From contig NZ_SLWO01000004.1 of assembly GCF_004340665.1 (NCBI RefSeq), positions 62,001 through 126,000 on the forward strand: a stretch of DNA of 64,000 bases. Direction: 5' to 3'. Made by a program: the position numbers and the translations under genes. Positions 1-7,868 of this stretch are shown piece by piece. The stretch comes from Pedobacter psychrotolerans. GTDB taxonomy: Bacteria; Bacteroidota; Bacteroidia; Sphingobacteriales; Sphingobacteriaceae. How positions within the stretch are numbered: the first letter of the stretch is position 1; the number at the start of each line of letters is the position of its first letter. Below the pieces are notes generated by a model. It was given only the letters and a program-made list of their open reading frames with translations, did no database searches and was not told where the DNA came from.

Positions 1-578
1 AAGAAGCACTTCCGGAAACAGCTGTAAAATTTGCCGCATTTTTTGATTGCAGGGCCATTTATGGAGACCTTTCCTTAATGACCAGTTTGAGAGTATTTGT
101 GGATGAGGAACTTCAGAAGCCTATTGAAAAATTTTATGTTTATTTGGCAAAAAATGCTTTGCTATATGAGCCACCACTAACCTATTTCAGAAACATCAGA
201 ACTCAGAAGATCGCAAAGCGTGAAGTTTTTGATATTAAAACAGCAATGACTCCTATTGTAGATTTGGCCAGGGTTTATGCTTTACAAAATAGAATTTTTC
301 AAAAGGAAAACACAGGTGAGCGTTTAAAAGCTTTAAAGGAACTGGGGATTTTCAGCGAGAAACAATTCAATGAGCTTTCTCATGCTTATTACTATTTGAT
401 GGGATTAAGATTGAAACACCAGGCGAATTTGATCATCAATGATCAGGCAATTCCAAATAACTTTATTGATATTGATTCGCTAAGCAAGATTGAAAAGGTA
501 ACTTTAATAGAAATTTTTAAGATTATTTTAGACTTTCAGAGTGGAATCAGAATGAAGTTTACCAATAGTTTAAGTTAA
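1..578 (+). CDS. DUF294-type putative nucleotidyltransferase / CBS-domain protein, C-terminal part
   Basis: The reading frame is open to the left edge from base 3, so this is the 3' end of a longer gene and the ATG at 78 is not the true start. About 191 residues are visible. The segment with FFDCRAIYGD followed by LRVFV, and the downstream VDLARVYALQN stretch, match the end of the nucleotidyltransferase-like domain and the C-terminal domain of DUF294 proteins. These usually carry N-terminal cyclic-nucleotide-binding and CBS domains, which would lie outside the window. In related genomes such proteins are often next to an exonuclease; that cannot be tested here. The family is recognised from sequence pattern only, and the biochemical role is not established. 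Confidence 0.7.
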   Translation, partial: EALPETAVKFAAFFDCRAIYGDLSLMTSLRVFVDEELQKPIEKFYVYLAKNALLYEPPLTYFRNIRTQKIAKREVFDIKTAMTPIVDLARVYALQNRIFQKENTGERLKALKELGIFSEKQFNELSHAYYYLMGLRLKHQANLIINDQAIPNNFIDIDSLSKIEKVTLIEIFKIILDFQSGIRMKFTNSLS

Positions 579-579
579 A

Positions 580-902
580 ATCAGCCTTTCTGAAGACCAT
601 AATATGCTCTTTATTATAGTTAATTTATGTAATAAATAACATTAATCTACTGGTTGGTATCTCACCAAACAGCTTAAGTTTTGTCTCATCAATCTGTTCA
701 TACCATTGAATTTATACTCATGAGTTTTTCGGTTGGTGAGACACCAACCGATAAGGGAATCAGACTTTCTGAAAGCCATAATATACTCTTCATTATGGTT
801 AATTTATGTAATAAATAACATTAATCTACTTAGTCTACTGGTTGGTGTCTCACCAAACAGCTTAAGTTTTGTCTCATCAATCGGTTCATACCATTGAATT
901 TG
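580..902. repeat. Direct duplication (two ~135-145 bp copies) with TTGGTG hairpins
   Basis: Copy 1 spans about 580-713 and copy 2 about 759-902. They share the same sequence with a few substitutions and one short insertion (from ATCAGnCTTTCTGAA to ATACCATTGAATTT). The 45-bp spacer carries a perfect 10-bp stem with a 3-nt loop (729-738 and 742-751, TCGGTTGGTG/CACCAACCGA). Each copy carries a smaller version of the same hairpin (654-668 and 842-856, TTGGT...ACCAA). No convincing gene lies here. The hairpins may act as terminators for the upstream gene but lack a T-run. Confidence 0.8.
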
Positions 903-1031
903 TGAATATATTTTTTTCGTTTGGCATGACATCCATCCATAGATAGAAGGATTGGTTTCTATCATGATAAGTATTCTAAAGATTAAGAATTTGTCAATTG
1001 AAAACAACCGACTGAACTAACCACCCCCTGC

Positions 1032-1050
1032 CCCTCCTAAATTAGGAGGG
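1032..1050. repeat. GC-rich short palindrome CCCTCCTAA-A-TTAGGAGGG
   Basis: A perfect 9-bp inverted repeat around a single central A, embedded in a C-rich context unlike the AT-rich surroundings. It resembles the GC-rich arms flanking the purK-purE gap (19180-19200 and 19292-19310). I infer a dispersed intergenic palindrome family, but copy number cannot be assessed from one window. Confidence 0.6.
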
Positions 1051-1153
1051 AAGTTTACCTCATAGCTGTATAAGGGGAACTACCAACTAATTTTCAGAAG
1101 AACCAAAGCGACTCTCACCAGATGGAAATTATATAATACAAATTCTACCAAAC

Positions 1154-1187
1154 AAAAAAGAGTTCCGGAAAACCGGAACTCTTTTTA
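1154..1187 (-). terminator. Terminator after rplT
   Basis: A perfect stem AAAGAGTTCCGG/CCGGAACTCTTT with an AAAA loop (1169-1172), flanked by A and T runs on both sides. It lies about 30 bp beyond the rplT stop on the minus strand. It could also stop plus-strand transcripts. Confidence 0.85.
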
Positions 1188-1215
1188 AAATATGATTATC
1201 GCTAACGCGAAATTT

Positions 1216-1560
1216 CTATTTTACTGCATCAATTACAGCTTTGAAAGCTTCTGGGTGATTCATTGCTAAATCAGCCAATACTTTACGGTTTAAACCGATT
1301 TCTTTTGAAGCAAGTTTACCAATTAATTGAGAGTAAGAAATACCGTGCTGACGAGCACCTGCATTAATACGTTGGATCCATAATCCTCGGAATTCTCTTT
1401 TCTTAACTTTACGGTCACGGTATGCATATTGCAAACCTTTTTCTACTGTGTTTTTAGCAACCGTAAAAACTTTACTTCTTGCGCCCCAATAGCCTTTGGC
1501 CATATTAAGGACTTTTTTCCGTCTTCTTCTCGAAGCTACTGCGTTTACCGAACGTGGCAT
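1216..1560 (-). CDS. rplT: 50S ribosomal protein L20
   Basis: A 114-residue protein beginning [16 protein letters not shown], the highly basic N-terminal arm that threads into 23S rRNA in L20. The body contains GYWGARSK and [13 protein letters not shown], both strongly conserved in the family, and the length is typical. L20 is needed early in assembly of the large subunit. It is the last gene of the thrS-infC-rpmI-rplT cluster, 75 bp after rpmI, with a strong terminator just downstream. In E. coli L20 represses its own operon by binding a leader RNA. Whether the 75-bp rpmI-rplT gap or another leader serves that purpose here is not visible. Confidence 0.98.
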   Translation of the reverse strand: MPRSVNAVASRRRRKKVLNMAKGYWGARSKVFTVAKNTVEKGLQYAYRDRKVKKREFRGLWIQRINAGARQHGISYSQLIGKLASKEIGLNRKVLADLAMNHPEAFKAVIDAVK

Positions 1561-1635
1561 GTTGTTGTTGTTTTTTGGTAAGCGGCGTTCCTTTTTCTCG
1601 GAAACTTAAGGCCTGATACCTGGTGAATTAATAAA

Positions 1636-1836
1636 TTACTTTCCGATGCAAAGCATACGTTTAACGTTACCTGAATCTGCATCTGTTACAATTCCTGCAT
1701 TTCCAAGAGCACGTTTACGTTTAGTACTCATCTTGGTTAAGATGTGACTTTTGTATGCTTTGTTTCTTTTGATTTTACCTGTTCCAGTAAGCGAAAAACG
1801 CTTTTTAGCACTGGAATTGGTTTTCATTTTTGGCAT
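1636..1836 (-). CDS. rpmI: 50S ribosomal protein L35
   Basis: A 66-residue, lysine-rich protein starting [14 protein letters not shown], with the typical [20 protein letters not shown] basic region split by the usual spacing. This is the canonical L35 length and sequence pattern. It lies 29 bp downstream of infC and 75 bp upstream of rplT on the same strand, which is the classical IF3-L35-L20 arrangement. It is a structural component of the large ribosomal subunit. Confidence 0.97.
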   Translation of the reverse strand: MPKMKTNSSAKKRFSLTGTGKIKRNKAYKSHILTKMSTKRKRALGNAGIVTDADSGNVKRMLCIGK

Positions 1837-1865
1837 AACCTGTTTTTTAATTTATAAACCTATTT

Positions 1866-2435
1866 TTATTTTTTTGCAACTTTAGGCGCAACTGTTAAGA
1901 ACATCCTCTTACCCTCTAACTTAGGCAATAATTCTACTTTACCCACATCTTCCAGGGCCTGAGCGAATTTCAATAATAAAATCTCTCCCTGTTCCTTGTA
2001 AACAATTGCCCTACCTTTAAAATGCACATAAGCCCGAACTTTTTCACCATTCTCTAAAAAGCTTACTGCATGTTTCAATTTAAACTGGAAATCGTGATCA
2101 TTTGTATTAGGACCAAAACGAATTTCCTTGATTACCGTTTGCTTAGCATTAGATTTAATCTCTTTTTGCTTTTTCTTTTGTTCGTAAACGAACTTACTGT
2201 AATCAATAATTCTACAAACTGGTGGTACAGCATTTGGAGAAATTTCTACCAAATCCAATTCCAACTCATCAGCAAGCGCCAAAGCTTTTGCCAAAGGATA
2301 AATCCCAGGTTCAACATTATCGCCAGCCAAACGCACTTCAGGCGATTTAATGTACTGATTAATGTTATGCTCTGCTTCTTTTTTCTTAAAAGGTGGACGT
2401 GGTCCCCTGTTAAATCCTGGTCTTCCTAATGCCAA
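1866..2435 (-). CDS. infC: Translation initiation factor IF-3
   Basis: Prevents premature 30S-50S joining and checks start-codon pairing. The N-terminal domain has [25 protein letters not shown], with the usual downstream [19 protein letters not shown], and the C-terminal domain has [21 protein letters not shown]. The 189-residue length fits. No ATG is available: the best start is TTG at 2435, with ATA at 2447 and ATT at 2453 as in-frame alternatives directly after the thrS stop. A rare start codon is the basis of IF3 autoregulation in E. coli (AUU), so the same logic may apply; this is inference. thrS and infC are in the same frame, separated by one TAA. Confidence 0.96.
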   Translation of the reverse strand: MALGRPGFNRGPRPPFKKKEAEHNINQYIKSPEVRLAGDNVEPGIYPLAKALALADELELDLVEISPNAVPPVCRIIDYSKFVYEQKKKQKEIKSNAKQTVIKEIRFGPNTNDHDFQFKLKHAVSFLENGEKVRAYVHFKGRAIVYKEQGEILLLKFAQALEDVGKVELLPKLEGKRMFLTVAPKVAKK

Positions 2436-2453
2436 ACGTGTAACTATTTTAAT

Positions 2454-4379
2454 TTAAACTGTTATTTCTTTTTTTAATAAATCGCCGAACTCTTCCATCG
2501 TCATTTCCCCTAAATCTCCCTCACCGTGTTTACGTACTGAAACTTTTCCTTCAGCCATCTCTTTATCGCCAATAATAAGCATATAAGGGATCTTTTTAAC
2601 TTCGGCATCACGGATTTTTCGTCCGATTTTCTCATCTCGAAAGTCAATCAGCCCGCGAATATCGGAATTATTTAGTTCATCTAAAACTTTTTTTGCATAT
2701 TCTTCATATTTTTCTGAAATCGGAAGAATGATAAATTGTTCAGGACTCAACCATAAAGGGAAATTTCCGGCACAATGTTCGATTAAAACCGCTATGAATC
2801 TTTCTAACGAACCAAATGGCGCACGGTGAATCATTACGGGTCTGTGTTTCTGGTTATCACTACCAGTATATTCTAATTCAAAACGCTCTGGCAAGTTATA
2901 ATCTACCTGAATGGTTCCCAATTGCCACTTTCTACCCAAAGCATCTTTCACCATAAAATCTAGCTTAGGACCATAAAAAGCCGCTTCACCATATTCTACA
3001 ACCGTATTTAAGCCTTTTTCAGCAGCCGCCTCAATAATGGATTCTTCTGCAAGTTTCCAATTCTCATCATTACCAATATACTTTGATCGGTTATCCGGAT
3101 CACGAAGGGATACCTGGGCGATATAATTATCAAAACCTAACGATTTAAATACATAAAGCACCAAATCAATCACTTTTTTAAATTCTTCTTTTACTTGATC
3201 AGGGCGACAAAATAAGTGTGCATCATCCTGAGTAAAGCCCCTTACACGGGTTAAACCATGTAACTCACCACTTTGTTCGTAACGATATACCGTACCAAAT
3301 TCAGCAAAACGAACCGGCAAATCTTTATAAGATCGCGGTTTGAATTTATACATTTCACAATGATGCGGACAATTCATCGGCTTTAATAAAAACTCCTCTC
3401 CTTCTTGTGGAGTCTTTATCGGCTGAAAACTGTCTTTACCATATTTTTCATAATGACCTGAAGTTATATATAAATTCTTATTCCCTATGTGTGGAGTAAC
3501 AACCTGTTCATAGCCATGTTTTGCCTGTGCTTTCGTTAAAAATTGAACTAAACGTTCTCTTAATGCAGTTCCTTTTGGCAACCACATTGGTAAGCCCATC
3601 CCTACTTTTTCGGAAAACATAAAGAGCTCTAACTCTTTTCCCAGTTTACGGTGATCGCGTTTCTTAGCCTCTTCAATCATCGCAAGATATTCAGTCAGCT
3701 CGCTTGCCTTTGGAAAAGTTACGCCATAAATACGGGTTAACTGTTTTTTTGTTTCATCACCGCGCCAGTAAGCGCCGGCAACGTTCATCAGCTTTACAGC
3801 TTTAACGAAACCAGTATTTGGAATATGTGGACCACGACATAAATCGGTAAATTGACCTTGAGAATAGAAAGTAATTTTTCCATCTTCCAAACCGTCAATC
3901 AAATCCAATTTATATTCATCACCTTTTTCAGTGAAATATTTAATTGCATCAGCTTTGCTTACACTTTCACGGGTAAAAGTTTCTTTTTGCTTAGCCAGCT
4001 CAATCATTTTGGTCTCGATGGCTTTGAAATCATCCGAAGAAAATTCCTTTTCGCCAAAATCAACATCATAATAAAAGCCAGTTTCAATTGCCGGACCAAT
4101 ACCAAACTTTGTGCCTGGATAAAGTGCTTCTAAAGCCTCAGCCATTAAGTGGGCAGACGAATGCCAAAAAGTTGATTTACCAGAGGCATCATTCCAGGTT
4201 AATAGTTTAACCGATGAATCTGCTTCGATTGGACGCGTTGAATCCCAAACTTCGCCATTCACTTCGGCAGCTAAAACATTACGGGCTAAACCCTCAGAAA
4301 TTGATAATGCAATTTGATGGGCAGATGTGCCCTGTTCATACTGACGAACGGAGCCGTCAGGTAAAGTAATATTAATCAT
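2454..4379 (-). CDS. thrS: Threonine--tRNA ligase
   Basis: Charges tRNA-Thr in the cytoplasm. At 641 residues it is full length. It has an N-terminal TGS domain (about 1-60), an editing domain with HSSAH (73-77) and the Cys181/His185 pair in DLCRGPH, a class II catalytic core with the zinc-binding MNCPHH (Cys337), motif 2 [12 protein letters not shown] (357-368) and motif 3 [13 protein letters not shown]-terminal anticodon-binding domain follows. First gene of the thrS-infC-rpmI-rplT cluster. The region upstream (4380-4708) shows no clear T-box or consensus promoter; a near-match TCACTTTG box lies around 4452 on the minus strand. Confidence 0.98.
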   Translation of the reverse strand: MINITLPDGSVRQYEQGTSAHQIALSISEGLARNVLAAEVNGEVWDSTRPIEADSSVKLLTWNDASGKSTFWHSSAHLMAEALEALYPGTKFGIGPAIETGFYYDVDFGEKEFSSDDFKAIETKMIELAKQKETFTRESVSKADAIKYFTEKGDEYKLDLIDGLEDGKITFYSQGQFTDLCRGPHIPNTGFVKAVKLMNVAGAYWRGDETKKQLTRIYGVTFPKASELTEYLAMIEEAKKRDHRKLGKELELFMFSEKVGMGLPMWLPKGTALRERLVQFLTKAQAKHGYEQVVTPHIGNKNLYITSGHYEKYGKDSFQPIKTPQEGEEFLLKPMNCPHHCEMYKFKPRSYKDLPVRFAEFGTVYRYEQSGELHGLTRVRGFTQDDAHLFCRPDQVKEEFKKVIDLVLYVFKSLGFDNYIAQVSLRDPDNRSKYIGNDENWKLAEESIIEAAAEKGLNTVVEYGEAAFYGPKLDFMVKDALGRKWQLGTIQVDYNLPERFELEYTGSDNQKHRPVMIHRAPFGSLERFIAVLIEHCAGNFPLWLSPEQFIILPISEKYEEYAKKVLDELNNSDIRGLIDFRDEKIGRKIRDAEVKKIPYMLIIGDKEMAEGKVSVRKHGEGDLGEMTMEEFGDLLKKEITV

Positions 4380-4560
4380 CTACAACTATGATTTGTTCCT
4401 TATCAGTATTAAAGCTTCGGAACGGTTTAAAAATATGGTGAATTCTAAATCACATACAAAGTGATTTTTATTGTCGCGAAGATAAGAAATTTATCTCAAC
4501 GTTATTTACGGCAGAAAATATTTTTAAGGATATTGATGTGTCTAATTGCATTGGAATAGA

Positions 4561-4579
4561 TCCTGAATCAAGTTCAGGA
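4561..4579. repeat. TCCTGAA/TTCAGGA palindrome
   Basis: A perfect 7-bp inverted repeat with a 5-nt spacer, followed by a GC-richer tail (about 4580-4610) unlike its AT-rich surroundings. Probably a small dispersed repeat; copy number is not testable here. Confidence 0.5.
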
Positions 4580-4660
4580 GGACGCCCGAGGGAGGATTTA
4601 CGTGAGGACTAACAAAAAAAGCTCTAAAATTCCTACTAAACAAAGCCCTTAAGATATAAA

Positions 4661-4686
4661 GCCTTTCGAAAATACATCCGAAAGGC
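4661..4686 (-). terminator. Hairpin terminator after the GLPGLI-like gene
   Basis: GCCTTTCG (4661-4668) pairs with CGAAAGGC (4679-4686), about 22 bp beyond the stop of the minus-strand gene at 4709. The T-run after the stem on the minus strand is weak. Confidence 0.6.
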
Positions 4687-4708
4687 TCTCAAAACATTAT
4701 ATTAAAAT

Positions 4709-5605
4709 TTAGTTACCTGGAACAACGATTCGCTGAACACCACCGCCTGGTCTGTTTTGTCTAAAACGTTTCATCATGGCATCCATTTTAACCTTATATT
4801 CATCTTCCGTAATTAATTTGGCTTTTTTTGGAGGCGTAACATCTTTAGCACTCACTCCTCTATATTCAATACTTTTAGCAATGGTTGAGCTACCTCTTCC
4901 TTCGATGGCTAAAACAGTACCTTCCGTCCACATTTTAGGATTTGGAGAAAAATTAAATCCCAAATCATTCGTGTACCAAATGTGTGTTTCTTCAGTCACG
5001 TCTTTATCCATATCTAAAATTTTAACTGATCTGGTTGATTTCACAATCACCTCTTTACAATCAAAACCAATAATCTTTTTGGTAGCATCTGTTTTTATAA
5101 TTTCAATTTTTGGAGGCGCAACTTGTTTATTTTTAGCAGTATCACCTGCATTTCCACCACCCATTCTGAATGATCCCATTGGGCCAGAAGTAGATAATGA
5201 TAATTTACTTGGCATATAATAAGTAGTATCATTTAAATCGAAAACTTCGGTTAGTTTTTGATCAGCAAAGCTGTAATAATATTCGCGGTTACCACCACCG
5301 CCGCCAAAGCGCATCATCATCCTGCCCATTCCACCACCGCCGCCACCTGCGCCGTTACTATCTTCTACATCCTCAACAGGCATATAACTTGCATTTGTAG
5401 CCGTAAATAATAATTCGAAATTGCTTTTACTGGATGATGGCATTCTTGCTTTCATCTGATCTGGAATTTGCATTCCACTAGCAGCTGCCATGGCGGCCGG
5501 ATCAATAGTTGTTTCAAACTGAATTGCACCAGAAGTTTTCTTTTGTGCATCTGCAATAGTAACCAGTGAGAAAACACTAATCAAGGCCAGAAATATTTTT
5601 TTCAT
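4709..5605 (-). CDS. Secreted GLPGLI-like protein with Gly/Met-rich insert
   Basis: A 298-residue exported protein: signal peptide MKKIFLALISVFSLVTIADA, then QKK. The central KIIGFDCKEVIVK and HIWYTNDLGFNFSP stretches follow the usual GLPGLI-family pattern (a conserved Cys after an IxGF turn, then a YT...LG strand). The function of these periplasmic or outer-membrane-associated Bacteroidota proteins is unknown. Residues around 85-105 form a low-complexity insert of Gly runs separated by a Met-rich MGRMMMRF, with a second Gly-rich patch near 145. It stands alone, 94 bp downstream of the LutA-like gene, with its own terminator. The DUF4412 protein at 49057 is a distant relative in pattern. Confidence 0.7.
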   Translation of the reverse strand: MKKIFLALISVFSLVTIADAQKKTSGAIQFETTIDPAAMAAASGMQIPDQMKARMPSSSKSNFELLFTATNASYMPVEDVEDSNGAGGGGGGMGRMMMRFGGGGGNREYYYSFADQKLTEVFDLNDTTYYMPSKLSLSTSGPMGSFRMGGGNAGDTAKNKQVAPPKIEIIKTDATKKIIGFDCKEVIVKSTRSVKILDMDKDVTEETHIWYTNDLGFNFSPNPKMWTEGTVLAIEGRGSSTIAKSIEYRGVSAKDVTPPKKAKLITEDEYKVKMDAMMKRFRQNRPGGGVQRIVVPGN

Positions 5606-5698
5606 GTTTTGTTCTTTTTGCTTTAGAGGTGGTTGTACTTAAAAGGTTTAATACGGAATACAGATTTCAAGAAATAGAAACTACAAACCAATCAAAAT

Positions 5699-6439
5699 TT
5701 AGTATTCCGTACTTTCTAACCAGCCATTGCACAAAACATCAGCAAGATGCATGGTTTTGATAGGCAGGTTATTTTTATCGATATAGCCCTGCAAATGTAA
5801 CAGGCAGGATAAATCTGTAGAAATAATGTAATCAGCATGTTGCGCCATGGCATGATTTACCTTTTGTTCGGCCATCGCCGAAGAAATCGCATCGAACTTA
5901 ACTGCAAATGTTCCACCGAAGCCGCAGCACATATCGGTATCCTGCATTTCCAGCATTTCCAGTCCATGAACTTTAGACAAAAGCTGACGTGGTTCATCTT
6001 TAATTTTACATTCTCGTAATGCACTGCAAGAATCGTGATAGACGGCTTTACCTTCCAGCTCTGCCCCGAAATAATCTTTTTTGGCAATATGAACTAAAAA
6101 ATCAGAAAGTTCCCAGATATTGGATTGTAAACTTCTGCACTTATTATGTACGATTGTATTGGTAAACAAATCGTTATAACCACCCTTTATCATCCCAACA
6201 CAAGAAGCGGAAGGTGCAACTACATAAGTATTTTCTGTAAAATCATTTAAGAACTTAGTTCCCACCTCTTTTGCTTCATCCCAGTAACCAGCATTGTAAG
6301 CAGGTTGTCCACAACAGGTTTGTTTTGAATTGTAGGTAACTTCACACCCTGATTTTTCCAGTAACCTTAACGTATTAAAAGCGGTTTCCGGATAGAGTTG
6401 ATCTACAAAACAAGGCACAAATAATTCTACTTTCATCAT
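5699..6439 (-). CDS. LutA-like (Fe-S)-binding cysteine-rich CCG-domain protein
   Basis: A 246-residue protein with two cysteine-rich CCG repeats: CCGQPAYN at 42-49, with an upstream Cys10 in FVPCF, and CCGFGGTFAV at 171-180, with HDSC upstream. This is the architecture of LutA/YkgE, the Fe-S subunit of the LutABC L-lactate dehydrogenase, and of GlcF/HdrB-like electron-transfer subunits. LutB and LutC are not adjacent. It starts 15 bp after the MFS transporter on the same strand, so the two are probably cotranscribed, but no shared substrate can be read from the sequence. The call to the domain family is firm; the specific lactate role is not. Confidence 0.85.
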   Translation of the reverse strand: MMKVELFVPCFVDQLYPETAFNTLRLLEKSGCEVTYNSKQTCCGQPAYNAGYWDEAKEVGTKFLNDFTENTYVVAPSASCVGMIKGGYNDLFTNTIVHNKCRSLQSNIWELSDFLVHIAKKDYFGAELEGKAVYHDSCSALRECKIKDEPRQLLSKVHGLEMLEMQDTDMCCGFGGTFAVKFDAISSAMAEQKVNHAMAQHADYIISTDLSCLLHLQGYIDKNNLPIKTMHLADVLCNGWLESTEY

Positions 6440-6454
6440 ATTCTTCGGGCAAAC

Positions 6455-7762
6455 TTACGGTTTTACTATTTCTTTACTTACTGTTTTTCTTAAGATTAGC
6501 AAAAAGACTAATCCTACAATAAAAAATGATGCTAAAGCAATAATGGAGTAGCGAATGTTTCCTGTTAAATCTTCGATGTAAGCAAAGCTAAATAAGCCAA
6601 TTACGATAGCCAGTTTCTCGGTAACATCATAAAAGCTAAAAAATGATGTGGTGTCTGGTGTATTTAATGGCAAATATTTAGAGTAGGTAGAACGAGATAG
6701 CGACTGAATTCCACCCATAATTAAACCAACAATTGCAGCCAGTGAATAAAACTGATATTCACTAGTAATATAATAACCATAAACACAGCAGCCGATCCAA
6801 ACCAGAACCACCATGATCAAAATGTTTATATTGCCTATTTTCTTTGCCAGATAAGACATCAATAATGCTCCGGGAATGGCAACCAACTGAATAATCAGAA
6901 TCACCGCAATCAGTTTTGCAGTACCTAATTTTAGTGTTTTTTCAGCAAAACCTGCGGCAGCCAGCATAATGGTTTGTACGCCCATAGAATAGAAGAAAAA
7001 GGATAAGAGAAATCCCTTTAATCTTTTAATTTGTTTCAACTGCGCCCAAACCTTTGTTAATTCACTAAAGCCATCTTTAATGATATTGGTCTTGATTTTT
7101 GATACTTGTGGTGTTCCATCTGGCAAAACACTAAATGGAATTTGTGAAAAGGCGATCCACCACACGCCTACCAATAAGAATGATAACCTTGGGGGGAATG
7201 ATGCGTCTGTAATGCCGAACCATTCTGGTTTTAATACGAATAGGAAACAAATCAATTGAAGCAAAACCGACCCGATATATCCGTAAGAAAAGCCTTGTGC
7301 ACTTACGCGATCCTGATGTTCCTCTGTAGCGATTTCTGGCAAATAAGAATTACTGAACAAAACACCACCTATATAGCCCATCGCCGCGACTGCGAAAAAT
7401 ATGATGCTCATTTCGAGTGTATCCAGTTTAAAGAAATATAATGCCATACAAGCCAGACCACCCATATAAGTAAAAAACTTCATGAATGATTTTTTATTCC
7501 CTCTCCTGTCTGCAATGGACGAAAGGATGGGCAAGGCCATTGCCATAATTAAATAGGCAAATGACAGTGCATAATTAGAAAGCGAAGTGTTTACAAAGGT
7601 TCGTCCGAAGAAAGTTACCTGATCACCATGTTCTTTTGTGGTGGTAATGATGGTATAGTAGGCCGGAAAAATAGTCGATGTAATCACCAGATTATAGGCT
7701 GAGTTTGCCCAATCGAAGAAAGCCCATGAGCGGATGGTTTTCTTATTGTTTTTTTCTATCAT
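6455..7762 (-). CDS. MFS transporter, UMF1 / ATG22-like family
   Basis: A 435-residue integral membrane protein with about 12 hydrophobic segments. The opening IRSWAFFDWANSAYNLVITSTIFPAYY is the hallmark of the UMF1 (Atg22-like) branch of the major facilitator superfamily. RRGNKKSFM after the second or third helix resembles the MFS loop motif. Substrate unknown; yeast Atg22 exports amino acids from the vacuole, which does not predict substrate here. The LutA-like gene follows 15 bp downstream. A TAGTTTTG box lies upstream at 7807-7814. Confidence 0.88.
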   Translation of the reverse strand: MIEKNNKKTIRSWAFFDWANSAYNLVITSTIFPAYYTIITTTKEHGDQVTFFGRTFVNTSLSNYALSFAYLIMAMALPILSSIADRRGNKKSFMKFFTYMGGLACMALYFFKLDTLEMSIIFFAVAAMGYIGGVLFSNSYLPEIATEEHQDRVSAQGFSYGYIGSVLLQLICFLFVLKPEWFGITDASFPPRLSFLLVGVWWIAFSQIPFSVLPDGTPQVSKIKTNIIKDGFSELTKVWAQLKQIKRLKGFLLSFFFYSMGVQTIMLAAAGFAEKTLKLGTAKLIAVILIIQLVAIPGALLMSYLAKKIGNINILIMVVLVWIGCCVYGYYITSEYQFYSLAAIVGLIMGGIQSLSRSTYSKYLPLNTPDTTSFFSFYDVTEKLAIVIGLFSFAYIEDLTGNIRYSIIALASFFIVGLVFLLILRKTVSKEIVKP

Positions 7763-7806
7763 TATATTTCGCTTCGCGGATGATTACAGAGATTGATTAA
7801 TGATTA

Positions 7807-7814
7807 CAAAACTA
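7807..7814 (-). promoter_or_regulatory. Putative -7 box for the MFS-lutA-like pair
   Basis: Reads TAGTTTTG on the minus strand, matching the Bacteroidota TAnnTTTG -7 consensus, about 45 bp upstream of the MFS start. No TTG was found at the expected -33 spacing, so support is partial. Confidence 0.4.
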
Positions 7815-7868
7815 ATATTTTATCGATCACTTTAGTTAGCTCTTTTAACAGTTTTCAGTTTCTAATTC

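Larger units (their letters stand above)
4380..4708. other. Intergenic region upstream of thrS
   Basis: 329 bp without a gene. It should hold the thrS promoter and leader, since thrS starts at 4379. A short GTTCC/GGAAC stem is possible just before thrS. It also contains a TCCTGAA-TCAAG-TTCAGGA palindrome (4561-4579) followed by a GC-richer stretch, which looks like a dispersed intergenic repeat. The terminator of the next minus-strand gene is at 4661-4686. Nothing else is evident. Confidence 0.5.

Noticed and set aside
804..1007. 67-aa minus-strand ORF in the gap after the DUF294 gene
   Set aside because: It runs through repeat copy 2 and its hairpin, shows no family features, and is explained by the duplication.
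4380..4500. T-box riboswitch upstream of thrS
   Set aside because: No T-box sequence or long leader fold could be recognised; only a short GTTCC/GGAAC stem.
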